Below are positions 62,801-64,000 of a stretch of 64,000 nt of DNA, piece after piece. Source of the DNA: Apostichopus japonicus (taxonomy: Eukaryota; Echinodermata; Holothuroidea; Aspidochirotida; Stichopodidae); assembly GCF_037975245.1 (NCBI RefSeq), contig NC_092569.1, positions 26,117,168 to 26,181,167 on the forward strand, read 5' to 3'. Position numbers and translations under genes: made by a program. The notes beneath the pieces were generated by a model. It searched no databases and had not been told where the DNA came from. It saw only the letters and a list, made by a program, of their open reading frames with translations. Each line of letters opens with the position of its first letter. Within the stretch, counting starts at the first letter, position 1.

Positions 62801-63800
62801 CACCTTCCCAGGATGTCACGATGTCTGGTGATACCGAGAGTAATGTCATGAATAATTCAGTGACCAGGGTTTGGTTGCGTAATAGCTCTTGGATTTGTCC
62901 CTCGTACTCTGAGGAAAGTGAAGATGACAAAATAAAGATCACCATACTGAGACATGTTTCTGTAAGTTTGTTGTTGATGGCATATGAATAAATATCTCAA
63001 ACAGCTGGGTGCATCTTTTTCAGACTACAACCACTTCACGGACTGATCCACTTCACGGACTGTTCCACTTCCAAACAAGTTCACCGGCCAGCTATCAGAC
63101 TGTTATATATTAGTTGTAGTTACTGTAGTCCCAGGTGCAATTTAGCTGGTATTGTAGACTTTGCCATTTATGGACAGGTCACTCCCCCATCGTTCTATGA
63201 AATCATGTTATCTCCTTTCTATTTTCCCTTAAATGCCTAACAAAATTGTTGCCCCTTTATTACGAGTGTCACTTGGTACATCAAAACTTGACCTTCATTC
63301 TACTGGCTTAGGTAGGGACTGTTGGACTACATGTAGCTACTCATGGATGATGCAACATATTTTGAAGCTTGTAATGCCATATACTTCTTGTGGCAGTGAA
63401 GGGATGGCAGTGGGACAGGGGTATTAGTTACCCGTAGAAGGTATGTAAGGCTGGTCCCCAGGTATAATCCTATAAGTGGTGTTCCCCCAGCCCCACCATC
63501 ACCCCTCCACCCTCGGCCCTTTCCTAAAGTAAAAAAGATGAAACTATATTATTCTAGCTTTGGTCTTTCATTGCATTTCACAAGTTGTGAGTGATAAGTT
63601 GTAAAGAACTCCAGCTATACTAGTATTCTCCAGCTAGTGATGTGACTATAAATAAATATGCAAAGAGTGACTTACCTGGGAGATCAAAGTACAGTTGATT
63701 TACAAGTTGAATGAAGAGGTCAGAGTTCATGAGCAAAGGACCAATGAAAGTTTGGCGAATAACGGGTGCCATCAACTCACAAACAGCTATCGGTGATAGT
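18020..63800 (-). CDS. ABCA-subfamily full ABC transporter (ABCA1/ABCA12/ABCA13-like), 46 exons visible, 5' end outside window
   Basis: Full-size ABC transporter of subfamily A; known members move phospholipid or sterol across membranes using ATP. Seen directly: two ATPase domains. NBD1 (about residues 1225-1450 of the visible protein) has Walker [11 protein letters not shown]-loop LCPQ, signature LSGGM, Walker B VILDEP and H-loop [18 protein letters not shown]2 (about 2165-2430) has [25 protein letters not shown] and VTSHSMEECE. Each follows a hydrophobic multi-helix block and an extracellular domain. The tail begins VFVNFA, a motif conserved in ABCA1-type proteins. All 46 exons have GT-AG borders and matching phases, giving 2514 residues plus stop. 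The start codon and first helix lie past 64000. The first extracellular domain exceeds 900 residues, longer than in ABCA1 and closer to ABCA12/13, so the exact orthologue is unsure. The 46 exons are listed separately. Confidence 0.95.
18652..18765. repeat. Short interspersed repeat, copy 1 (intron 45)
   Basis: About 110 bp with ATTGCTACACAAG, TATAGCAGTTTTGCTACC and AAAACTGCTACACAA. A diverged relative is at 37515-37627 in intron 24. Confidence 0.6.
18859..18996 (-). CDS. ABCA exon 45 (C-terminal regulatory domain)
   Basis: Residues 2426-2471, 46 codons. [20 protein letters not shown] and [13 protein letters not shown] match the ABCA1 block LQYQLP ... IEDYSVSQTTLDQ. Acceptor ttgtctag, donor gtattt (weak at +4/+5). 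Intron 45 (707 bp) contains a short interspersed repeat at 18652-18765. Confidence 0.97.
19451..19655 (-). CDS. ABCA exon 44 (NBD2 end, SMEECE)
   Basis: Residues 2357-2425. [20 protein letters not shown] is nearly the ABCA1 block; CLGSPQHVK and [10 protein letters not shown] follow. Acceptor ggtcacag, donor gtacgt. Intron 44 (454 bp) has a small ACAATAGACAA repeat cluster at 18997-19080. Confidence 0.97.
20352..20455 (-). CDS. ABCA exon 43 (NBD2 Walker B Glu and H-loop)
   Basis: Residues 2323-2356. [16 protein letters not shown] carries the catalytic Glu and D-loop; VIVTSH carries the H-loop His. Acceptor tttacag, donor gttaga. Intron 43 is 696 bp with a C-rich stretch at 20228-20255 and nothing else. 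Confidence 0.97.
20984..21323. repeat. Minisatellite of 21 bp, about 16 copies (intron 42)
   Basis: Unit AATAAAGGTATGGTTAAACC(T). The array touches the exon 42 donor. Because 21 is a multiple of three, it is open on both strands (7-residue repeats). Confidence 0.95.
21326..21569 (-). CDS. ABCA exon 42 (NBD2 Q-loop and signature)
   Basis: Residues 2242-2322. [18 protein letters not shown] is the Q-loop block; [18 protein letters not shown] the signature; the exon ends PQLVLM, the Walker B strand. Acceptor tgtttcag, donor ATG|gtaagg. The donor lies against the 21-bp array of intron 42 (870 bp), which reads open in this frame. Confidence 0.97.
21650..22655. repeat. C-rich minisatellite, unit about 52-60 bp, about 18 copies (intron 41)
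   Basis: Unit built from CTGGAACCCTACTGGACCAA and CCCTCCCCCTCCCTTTCAAT. On the transcribed-sense (minus) strand it is G-rich, with many GGG runs. Confidence 0.95.
22774..22880 (-). CDS. ABCA exon 41 (NBD2 Walker A)
   Basis: Residues 2206-2241. [17 protein letters not shown] contains the second P-loop, with the family's [12 protein letters not shown] context. Acceptor ctttcag, donor gtaaaa. Intron 41 (1204 bp) is mostly a C-rich tandem array at 21650-22655. Confidence 0.97.
23307..23375 (-). CDS. ABCA exon 40 (NBD2 beta strands)
   Basis: Residues 2183-2205, 23 codons, phase 0: [19 protein letters not shown] then PRGE, matching IY-----AVD-I--GIP-GE. Acceptor ttatcag, donor gtagat. Intron 40 is 426 bp, no feature. 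Confidence 0.94.
23392..23500. repeat. AATG tetranucleotide tract (intron 39)
   Basis: About 25 tandem GAATGAAT repeats. Confidence 0.95.
23949..24066 (-). CDS. ABCA exon 39 (linker and start of NBD2)
   Basis: Residues 2144-2182. [12 protein letters not shown] matches the family block [20 protein letters not shown] begins NBD2. Acceptor ttgctag, donor gtcagt. Intron 39 (573 bp) has an AATG tetranucleotide tract at 23392-23500 and a hammerhead-like relic. Confidence 0.96.
24640..25990. repeat. Minisatellite of 44 bp, about 30 copies (intron 38)
   Basis: Unit contains TGAAGGTATCTTGGTGTACC and ATATAGGGGTAAATGAGTAC. Unit length is 2 mod 3, so the minus strand is open in all three registers. Confidence 0.97.
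26122..26387 (-). CDS. ABCA exon 38 (membrane helices 11-12)
   Basis: Residues 2055-2143. [15 protein letters not shown], then [19 protein letters not shown] and [10 protein letters not shown]; this is the last helix and basic stop-transfer before NBD2. Acceptor gtctcttag, donor gtttgt (weak). The frame stays open past the donor into the intron 38 array. Intron 38 (2055 bp) is the longest. Confidence 0.94.
26519..26705. repeat. Minisatellite of about 20-24 bp (intron 37)
   Basis: Variants of AATGGTGTGGAGTACAAC, about eight copies. Confidence 0.85.
26790..26842. repeat. TA microsatellite (intron 37)
   Basis: About 50 bp of TATATA. Confidence 0.95.
27123..27258 (-). CDS. ABCA exon 37 (membrane helices 10-11)
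   Basis: Residues 2010-2054. [18 protein letters not shown] matches the W-I-PLMY--SF-F block; then a helix [16 protein letters not shown]. Acceptor ttttcag, donor gtcagt. Intron 37 (735 bp) has a 20-24-bp tandem array at 26519-26705 and a TA tract at 26790-26835. Confidence 0.93.
27722..27778. repeat. Octamer-containing 18-bp repeat, cluster 1 (intron 36)
   Basis: Three copies of CATTTGCATATCAGATCT-like units. ATTTGCAT, the POU/Oct octamer, is exact at 27730-27737 and 27766-27773. Confidence 0.7.
27810..27925 (-). CDS. ABCA exon 36 (membrane helices 9-10)
   Basis: Residues 1971-2009. [17 protein letters not shown] helix, then [15 protein letters not shown], matching the family's LLLLYGW end. 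Acceptor tttttcag, donor gtgagt. Intron 36 (551 bp) carries three ATTTGCAT-like copies at 27722-27778. Confidence 0.94.
28168..28388. repeat. Tandem duplication of about 115 bp with four ATTTGCAT octamers (intron 35)
   Basis: Two copies of a segment with AAAAGCAAAC, CATTTCATGGCAATATAAAC and paired CATTTGCATATCAGATCT units. Exact octamers begin at 28253, 28271, 28360 and 28378. Confidence 0.8.
28433..28613 (-). CDS. ABCA exon 35 (transmembrane helix 8)
   Basis: Residues 1911-1970. A helix [18 protein letters not shown], then [18 protein letters not shown] and [10 protein letters not shown], matching [26 protein letters not shown]. Acceptor gtttgcag, donor gtaagt. Intron 35 (507 bp) has a duplicated unit rich in ATTTGCAT. 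Confidence 0.96.
29279..29528 (+). mobile_element. tRNA-derived SINE family B, copy 1 (intron 34)
   Basis: Head GGAGGAGTGTTTAGCTCAGT with tRNA A box TAGCTCAGTGGTTAA and B box GGTTCGAGTC; body with GTCGTCCAGTTACAGAGTTG; end CAGGAGGATCTAAAATACAT and a TACA tail. Two more copies lie at 35044-35278 and 60829-61075. Confidence 0.9.
29564..29621 (-). CDS. ABCA exon 34 (end of second extracellular domain)
   Basis: Residues 1891-1910, 58 nt: [18 protein letters not shown], matching the GIT-FNHPLNLT block. Acceptor ttttgcag, donor gtgagt. Intron 34 (950 bp) holds a SINE at 29279-29528 next to a C-rich run. Confidence 0.93.
30113..30282 (-). CDS. ABCA exon 33 (second extracellular domain)
   Basis: Residues 1835-1890. 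YGGLTLVDT, then [17 protein letters not shown], matching YGGFSLG ... V-FNNKGWHAI-SFLN. Acceptor ttgtaag, donor gtatgt. Intron 33 is 491 bp, no feature. Confidence 0.95.
30718..30987 (-). CDS. ABCA exon 32 (second extracellular domain, Cys block)
   Basis: Residues 1745-1834. [20 protein letters not shown] matches C-CS---VCPPGAGGLPPPQ, then [10 protein letters not shown] matches NTADILQDLT. Acceptor cttcag, donor gtaaat. Intron 32 is 435 bp with a poly-T run at 30651-30670. Confidence 0.95.
31105..31250. repeat. Unnamed interspersed repeat, copy 1 (intron 31)
   Basis: Shares TTCTTTCGATCTTACAGA, GGTGGAAAGTGATTCCAA and AGTACAAGT with 32535-32665. Confidence 0.55.
32001..32099 (-). CDS. ABCA exon 31 (second extracellular domain)
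   Basis: Residues 1711-1744. Contains [12 protein letters not shown], matching the ECD2 block PGFGTRCM with its conserved cysteine. Acceptor ttcttag, donor gtaagt. Intron 31 (1013 bp) contains a repeat related to the one in intron 30. Confidence 0.9.
32535..32665. repeat. Unnamed interspersed repeat, copy 2 (intron 30)
   Basis: Same order of motifs as 31105-31250: TCTTTCGATCCTACAGA, GGTTGAAAGTGATTCAAA, AGTACAAGT. Confidence 0.55.
32997..33198 (-). CDS. ABCA exon 30 (transmembrane helix 7)
   Basis: Residues 1644-1710. [19 protein letters not shown], then a helix [18 protein letters not shown] and [16 protein letters not shown], matching the ABCA start of the second half. I chose acceptor gtccacag|CTTTCC, since only it keeps the phase; tttccag 8 bases on does not. 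Donor gtgaga. Intron 30 (897 bp) contains an unnamed repeat at 32535-32665. Confidence 0.94.
33975..34110 (-). CDS. ABCA exon 29 (VFLKV and interhalf linker)
   Basis: Residues 1599-1643. Starts [10 protein letters not shown], matching the family's E-x-FLKV end of the regulatory domain; then a polar linker and SSLSK with split Ala. Acceptor aactacag, donor gtaaac. Intron 29 is 776 bp, no feature. Confidence 0.93.
34536..34747 (-). CDS. ABCA exon 28 (post-NBD1 regulatory domain)
   Basis: Residues 1528-1598. [13 protein letters not shown] ... [19 protein letters not shown] ... TKLEE matches the family block E-VG-ELTY-LP ... LF--LD--L--LGI-SYG-S-TTLEE. Acceptor gtcgacag, donor gtaagt. Intron 28 is 425 bp, with a doubled 26-bp unit near 34450-34505. 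Confidence 0.95.
35044..35278 (-). mobile_element. tRNA-derived SINE family B, copy 2 (intron 27)
   Basis: Minus-strand copy: TATG tail side at 35044, then the AGGATCT end, and the tRNA head (GAGCTAACACTCCTCC on plus) at 35262-35278. Confidence 0.9.
35379..35699 (-). CDS. ABCA exon 27 (NBD1 H-loop and regulatory linker)
   Basis: Residues 1421-1527. [19 protein letters not shown] contains the H-loop His; [13 protein letters not shown] follows. The last 50 residues are a low-complexity linker with [11 protein letters not shown], the family's variable regulatory region. Acceptor cttttag, donor gtaaca. Intron 27 (631 bp) holds a SINE at 35044-35278. Confidence 0.96.
36240..36436 (-). CDS. ABCA exon 26 (NBD1 signature and Walker B)
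   Basis: Residues 1355-1420. [18 protein letters not shown] is the ABC signature; [13 protein letters not shown] is Walker B plus D-loop. Acceptor actccag, donor gtaatt. Intron 26 is 540 bp with a G-rich patch and a poly-A run. Confidence 0.96.
36466..36740 (+). mobile_element. Probable tRNA-derived SINE, another family (intron 25)
   Basis: Head TATCCAGTGGATAAAGGCGG and B-box-like GGTTTGATACCCGGCC, then a body with CCCTTGCGGGTTTCTCCAAC ending near AGCGACAG. Single copy in this window. Confidence 0.55.
37365..37445 (-). CDS. ABCA exon 25 (NBD1 helical subdomain)
   Basis: Residues 1329-1354, only 81 nt: [16 protein letters not shown], the LTV-EH block after the Q-loop. Acceptor ctcctcag, donor gtaagt. 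Intron 25 (928 bp) contains a tRNA-like SINE at about 36466-36740. Confidence 0.94.
37515..37627. repeat. Short interspersed repeat, copy 2 (intron 24)
   Basis: Diverged relative of 18652-18765: AAATTGCTAC, GTAGTAGTTTGCTACACAGG, GACTGCTACACAAGAT. Confidence 0.55.
37650..38056 (-). mobile_element. LINE (non-LTR retrotransposon) reverse-transcriptase C-terminal tail, fragment
   Basis: Open minus-strand frame of about 135 residues: [40 protein letters not shown] and [11 protein letters not shown]. This order (L-R-ILGIRW, RRL-W-GHV-RM, GR---TW, A-DR--WR) is typical of the tail after the polymerase domain in RTE/Jockey-type LINE ORF2. The rest of the element is absent. Confidence 0.8.
38596..38724 (-). 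CDS. ABCA exon 24 (NBD1 Q-loop)
   Basis: Residues 1285-1328. [14 protein letters not shown] then [13 protein letters not shown], the Q-loop. Acceptor ttcccag, donor gtgagt. Intron 24 (1150 bp) contains a LINE reverse-transcriptase tail and a short interspersed repeat. Confidence 0.95.
39202..39583. mobile_element. Non-autonomous hAT-like element with 8-bp target duplication (intron 23)
   Basis: Ends CAGTGGCGTAGC and GCTCCTCCACTG are an imperfect inverted pair; hAT ends begin CAGTG or CAGGG. The element is flanked on both sides by TACTGCAT (39194-39201 and 39584-39591), the 8-bp duplication typical of hAT. No transposase; 382 bp. A degenerate relative is at 11137. Confidence 0.85.
39680..39866 (-). 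CDS. ABCA exon 23 (NBD1 Walker A)
   Basis: Residues 1223-1284. [12 protein letters not shown] starts the first ATPase domain; the exon ends [12 protein letters not shown], the Walker A P-loop. The second loop residue is Cys, where ABCA proteins usually have His; the catalytic GKT is intact. Acceptor gttatag, donor gtaagt. Intron 23 (955 bp) holds the hAT-like element at 39202-39583. Confidence 0.96.
40559..40705 (-). CDS. ABCA exon 22 (linker [17 protein letters not shown])
   Basis: Residues 1174-1222. [17 protein letters not shown] matches the family block QYGIPRPWYF---SYW. A variable acidic linker follows. Acceptor aattacag, donor gtaaga. Intron 22 is 692 bp, AT-rich, no feature. Confidence 0.94.
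41250..41454 (-). CDS. ABCA exon 21 (membrane helices 5-6, YVRTVFPG)
   Basis: Residues 1106-1173. [15 protein letters not shown] matches [25 protein letters not shown] matches EEQGIGVQWDN; a helix then ends WYVRTVFPG, the conserved entry to NBD1. Acceptor tatacag, donor gtgagt. Intron 21 is 544 bp with nothing seen. Confidence 0.95.
42052..42190 (-). CDS. ABCA exon 20 (transmembrane helix 5; acceptor border amplified)
   Basis: Residues 1060-1105, from [16 protein letters not shown] through [13 protein letters not shown]. Acceptor gatacccag|TTACATG, donor gtgagt. The acceptor and the first 30 or so exon bases recur five times upstream in intron 19. Intron 20 (597 bp) has a short G-rich triplicate near 41550-41660. 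Confidence 0.92.
42196..42735. repeat. Tandem repeat of 90-110 bp carrying the exon 20 acceptor (intron 19)
   Basis: Five copies of GTCTGGAAGAAGGAACT ... ACATGTAACTGGGTATCA followed by TTAATTAATT tracts. The first 30 or so bases of exon 20 and its acceptor are the origin. Acceptor-like CT pairs (plus strand) are at 42286, 42396, 42486, 42576 and 42686. Confidence 0.93.
43571..43600 (+). ncRNA. Hammerhead-like core motif (possible Penelope-type relic)
   Basis: CTGCAGAA, then perfect 6-bp stem GATCCT-GCT-AGGATC, then GAAAC. Hammerhead cores read CUGANGA-stem II-GAAA, and Penelope-like elements carry such motifs. One core base deviates (C for A), so activity is doubtful. Confidence 0.3.
43720..43910 (-). 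CDS. ABCA exon 19 (transmembrane helices 3-4)
   Basis: Residues 996-1059. [17 protein letters not shown] matches the MRIMGL---WFSWF block, followed by two hydrophobic helices. Acceptor tcttcag, donor gtaatt (weak). Intron 19 (1529 bp) has the duplicated acceptor array at 42196-42735, a pyrimidine-rich stretch at 43240-43560 and a hammerhead-like motif at 43571-43600. Confidence 0.94.
44143..44172 (+). ncRNA. Second hammerhead-like relic (intron 18)
   Basis: CTGAAGAAGAATTCTGCTAG and GTTCAAA: the CUGANGA half is intact but the GAAA half is mutated to CAAA. Confidence 0.22.
44835..44949 (-). CDS. ABCA exon 18 (transmembrane helix 2)
   Basis: Residues 958-995. About 24 hydrophobic residues from [14 protein letters not shown], then [10 protein letters not shown], the family's cytoplasmic VYEKE-x-x-LKE block. 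Acceptor tctgacag, donor gtaaag. Intron 18 (924 bp) contains a hammerhead-like motif at 44143-44172 and nothing else. Confidence 0.95.
45020..46330. repeat. Minisatellite of about 41 bp, about 31 copies (intron 17)
   Basis: Unit TACAGACTGTCAGCCAAC plus AACAGGTCTATAATATGAC. Several sub-variants form higher-order blocks. The same unit forms the array at 48722-49250. Confidence 0.96.
46798..46974 (-). CDS. ABCA exon 17 (end of ECD1, [10 protein letters not shown])
   Basis: Residues 898-957. [12 protein letters not shown] and [14 protein letters not shown] match the ABCA hallmark F-LQ-VE-AI ... VY-QQMPYPC with its conserved cysteine. Acceptor ctgtcag, donor gttagtc. Intron 17 (1848 bp) is mostly the 41-bp array at 45020-46330. 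Confidence 0.95.
47208..47325 (-). CDS. ABCA exon 16 (ECD1, [10 protein letters not shown] block)
   Basis: Residues 859-897. [17 protein letters not shown] matches the family block LP-HVKYKIRMD just before the second membrane helix. Acceptor tattcag, donor gtaagtc. Intron 16 is the shortest at 233 bp. Confidence 0.93.
47874..48280 (+). mobile_element. tRNA-derived SINE family C (intron 15)
   Basis: tRNA-like head with A box TGGTCAAGTGGTTAAGGG and B box GGTTCGAGCCC, a body with GGGCAATGCACTTTATCTCC and CCTCTCTTCACCCAGGAG, end GATTTTGGCACTAAATAAAT and an ATTG tail. Similar body sequence is widespread in SINEs of marine invertebrates (from memory; not searched). Confidence 0.85.
48395..48650 (-). 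CDS. ABCA exon 15 (first extracellular domain)
   Basis: Residues 774-858, from [12 protein letters not shown] to ENHFLA with a split Ala codon; [10 protein letters not shown] matches the ABCA1 pattern of a Cys followed by L-x-K/R. Acceptor aacccag, donor gtaaat. Intron 15 (1069 bp) carries a tRNA-derived SINE at 47874-48280. Confidence 0.9.
48722..49250. repeat. Minisatellite of about 43 bp, about 12 copies (intron 14)
   Basis: Unit TACAGACTGTCAGCCAATT plus ACAGGTCTAGAATACCACTA, the same family as the array in intron 17. Both arrays end next to GACTCCATGATAAA. Confidence 0.96.
49625..49738 (-). CDS. ABCA exon 14 (first extracellular domain)
   Basis: Residues 736-773, 38 codons in phase 0: [13 protein letters not shown] then [11 protein letters not shown], matching the family pattern after the TPDTP block. 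Acceptor gtttcag, donor gtacca (weak at +5). Intron 14 (974 bp) holds a 43-bp tandem array at 48722-49250. Confidence 0.9.
50287..50426 (-). CDS. ABCA exon 13 (conserved ECD1 block [10 protein letters not shown])
   Basis: Residues 689-735. Contains FCEDLYASL and [15 protein letters not shown], a strong match to the ABCA1/4/7 block GK-I-YTPDTP-TR. Acceptor tttcttag, donor gtatgc. Intron 13 is 548 bp, no feature seen. Confidence 0.93.
50841..51129 (-). CDS. ABCA exon 12 (first extracellular domain with polybasic site)
   Basis: Residues 593-688, the longest ECD1 exon. A conserved-looking helical part ([15 protein letters not shown]) is followed by [10 protein letters not shown], then [10 protein letters not shown] and a Ser/Asp/Gly-rich linker. 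RRRR fits the furin consensus R-X-R/K-R, so cleavage in the secretory path is possible (inference). Acceptor gtcatcag, donor gtgagt. Intron 12 is 414 bp, no feature. Confidence 0.9.
51921..52115 (-). CDS. ABCA exon 11 (first extracellular domain)
   Basis: Residues 528-592, 65 codons in phase 0 both ends. Contains [14 protein letters not shown] and [16 protein letters not shown] with two cysteines and two sequons. Acceptor tgaacag, donor gtaagtg. Intron 11 is 791 bp with a 19-base poly-A run near 51410 and nothing else. Confidence 0.88.
52270..52404. repeat. TTTCGCCCAACCAG repeat with inverted end (intron 10)
   Basis: Three to four 22-bp units (CATTTCGCCCAACCAGCCTG), flanked by CTTCGCCCAACAACC at 52270 and its near reverse complement GGTTGTTGGGCGAAG at 52390-52404. 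It can form a hairpin. Confidence 0.8.
53384..53505 (-). CDS. ABCA exon 10 (first extracellular domain)
   Basis: Residues 487-527. Contains [16 protein letters not shown], a pattern like the F-L-E-N-L segments of ABCA extracellular domains. Acceptor ttgctcag, donor gtacgt. Intron 10 (1268 bp) includes the TTTCGCCCAAC repeat at 52270-52404; no other feature. Confidence 0.86.
54443..54494. mobile_element. hAT-like end fragment (intron 9)
   Basis: CTTCCCAAACCGTGGGTTGC followed by GACCCCAGAAATGGGTCGCC resembles the hAT terminal pattern TTCCCAACC-GTGGGTCGCGACCCC found in many animals. No second end found. Confidence 0.45.
54969..55096 (-). CDS. ABCA exon 9 (first extracellular domain)
   Basis: Residues 445-486, [14 protein letters not shown] then a leucine-rich helix. 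Acceptor ctcgacag, donor gtaagag. Intron 9 (1463 bp) contains a hAT-like end fragment at 54443-54494 and otherwise unrecognised sequence. Confidence 0.86.
55373..56219. repeat. Minisatellite of 61 bp, 14 copies of the exon 8 / donor border (intron 8)
   Basis: On the minus strand each unit is TTACCTCTCCTTGATAATAT, ACTCAAGTCCTCAATAG and gtaaggaatgt. It is continuous with exon 8 itself. Almost every copy keeps the GT donor; the one near 55852 (ttacatattgagg) has lost it. Confidence 0.97.
56220..56416 (-). CDS. ABCA exon 8 (first extracellular domain; 3' end amplified into intron)
   Basis: Residues 379-444, from [16 protein letters not shown] to DNITQVLN plus a split Ser codon. Acceptor atttacag, donor CTCAATAG|gtaagg. 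The last 50 bases of the exon plus the first 11 intron bases are the unit of the tandem array that fills intron 8 (1123 bp). Reading past the true donor gives a stop codon at once (AGG TAA). Confidence 0.88.
57014..57211 (-). CDS. ABCA exon 7 (first extracellular domain)
   Basis: Residues 313-378, 66 codons in phase 0. Contains [15 protein letters not shown] and [17 protein letters not shown], which resembles the ABCA-family ECD1 region with spaced cysteines. Acceptor tttcccag, donor gtgaggc. Intron 7 is 597 bp with nothing recognisable. Confidence 0.89.
57238..57865. repeat. Minisatellite of about 52 bp, about 12 copies, with a palindrome (intron 6)
   Basis: Unit GATATTTAAATATCGAGAAT plus GGTCAATTTGTGAATAGGGA and TGACAATCTCAT. 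GATATTTAAATATC is a perfect 14-base palindrome. Confidence 0.95.
58130..58320. repeat. Three copies of a roughly 60-bp unit (intron 6)
   Basis: Unit contains GGAATCATTTTAATGGCTAA and ACTATTGGTCCTACATGAAT. Confidence 0.9.
58394..58518 (-). CDS. ABCA exon 6 (first extracellular domain)
   Basis: Residues 271-312, with [15 protein letters not shown] and three N-x-S/T sequons. Acceptor ctcaacag, donor gtgagttt. Intron 6 (1182 bp) holds the 57240-57870 array and three copies of a roughly 60-bp unit at 58130-58320. Confidence 0.87.
59037..59645. repeat. Minisatellite of about 20 bp with CCAAT boxes (intron 5)
   Basis: Unit GTGATTGGTTATCTAGGCTT, roughly 25-28 copies; minus strand reads TAACCAATCAC, so each copy holds a CCAAT box. 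A copy of the exon 5 donor is embedded at 59375-59393. Confidence 0.93.
59660..59790 (-). CDS. ABCA exon 5 (first extracellular domain)
   Basis: Residues 228-270, starting [17 protein letters not shown]. Acceptor tctgcag; the donor is CAGACAG|gtgagagtc. A near copy of this donor occurs inside the repeat array of intron 5 (1141 bp), at 59381-59382. Confidence 0.88.
60590..60801 (-). CDS. ABCA exon 4 (first extracellular domain)
   Basis: Residues 157-227. Contains [15 protein letters not shown] and an NVT sequon. Acceptor ctcctcag, donor gtaagtc; it ends with a split Glu codon. Intron 4 is 799 bp with G-rich simple sequence near 60200 and 60370 and no gene. Confidence 0.87.
60829..61075 (+). 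mobile_element. tRNA-derived SINE family B, copy 3 (intron 3)
   Basis: Head AGGAGTGTCAGCTCAGTGG, body GTCGTCCAGTTACAGAGTT, end GCAGGAGGATCTAACATACA. It begins only 27 bp from the acceptor of exon 4, so it lies over the usual branch-point zone. Confidence 0.88.
61989..62195 (-). CDS. ABCA exon 3 (first extracellular domain)
   Basis: Residues 88-156, 69 codons in phase 0 at both ends. Contains [14 protein letters not shown] and SLICSMDAV, with two cysteines that could pair. Acceptor tgatacag, donor gtaaca. Intron 3 (1187 bp) carries a SINE at 60829-61075; the rest shows nothing recognisable. Confidence 0.86.
62280..62765. repeat. Degenerate tandem repeat, unit about 95-110 bp (intron 2)
   Basis: Recurring TAGTCTATATAACACAATAC, ACTGGTCTAGACTAGACC and CTGCCTAGCCCTGGACTTC. 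About five imperfect units with inner short repeats. Confidence 0.85.
62772..62908 (-). CDS. ABCA exon 2 (first extracellular domain)
   Basis: Residues 42-87, starting YEGQIQELL after a split Glu codon. Acceptor ttcctcag, donor gtgagtg. Helical, leucine-rich, with one NQT glycosylation sequon. Intron 2 (576 bp) is largely filled by the 62280-62765 tandem array. Confidence 0.85.
63676..63800 (-). CDS. ABCA exon 1 of visible set (first extracellular domain)
   Basis: Visible residues 1-41. It begins one base into the frame, so more exons lie upstream beyond the window. Acceptor tttatcag, donor gtaagt. The sequence is part of the large extracellular domain and ends FDLP with a split Glu codon. 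Intron 1 after it is 767 bp; I see no repeat in it beyond a short doubled CACTTCACGGACTG near 63040. Confidence 0.82.
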
Positions 63801-64000
63801 CTGATAAAAAAAAAAAAATTAAGGATAAACAAATGTTTACAGTGCCATTTGCTAAGACAGCAGTTGATGTTAAGTACTCAAATATCTCCCTTCAATGGTT
63901 AAATCATTTCTCTTAATTAAAGATTAACGTAAATATTGTTGATTAAGTGAAACAAAGAACAGAGAGAATGATCAAACATTGGTGGTTAGACAAAATGACA

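Overview
This is animal nuclear DNA, AT-rich and intron-rich, with canonical GT-AG introns, tRNA-derived SINEs, microsatellites and many minisatellites. The SINE types and gene structure suit an invertebrate deuterostome, perhaps an echinoderm. That placement is an inference, not a measurement.

The window holds one clear gene, on the minus strand. It is an ABCA-subfamily (lipid-transporter type) full ABC transporter. I could chain 46 coding exons from 63800 down to a stop codon at 18020-18022. All splice phases agree: 7546 nt, one leading partial-codon base plus 2515 codons including the stop, so 2514 visible residues. The 5' end (start codon, first membrane helix) lies beyond position 64000. 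Order: a very long first extracellular domain (exons 1-17, more than 900 residues, with a tetra-arginine furin-like site), membrane helices (exons 18-21), first ATPase domain NBD1 (exons 23-27), a second membrane half with its own extracellular loop (exons 30-38), second ATPase domain NBD2 (exons 39-45) and a tail that starts with VFVNFA (exon 46). Length and domain plan point to the ABCA1/4/7/12/13 branch. The long first extracellular domain resembles ABCA12 or ABCA13 in size.

The introns are the unusual part. More than a dozen are inflated by tandem arrays, nearly all unrelated to one another (21, 44, about 55, 41-43, 61, about 52, 20, 90-110 bp units and others). In at least two cases the repeat unit straddles an exon-intron border, so the real splice site has been multiplied: exon 8 donor copied about every 61 bp, exon 20 acceptor copied five times. 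A third array carries a copy of the exon 5 donor. In two introns (38 and 42) the coding frame runs open through the donor into the array. Introns also hold three copies of one SINE family, another SINE, a LINE reverse-transcriptase tail and a hAT-like element with a perfect 8-bp target duplication.

Positions 1-18019 hold no convincing gene. They contain three copies of a tRNA-headed repeat with TA tails, a 290-bp TA microsatellite, a 21-copy array of about 49 bp (15.9-16.9 kb), a degenerate array at 14.2-14.6 kb, and one possible isolated plus-strand exon or exon relic near 13954-14163.
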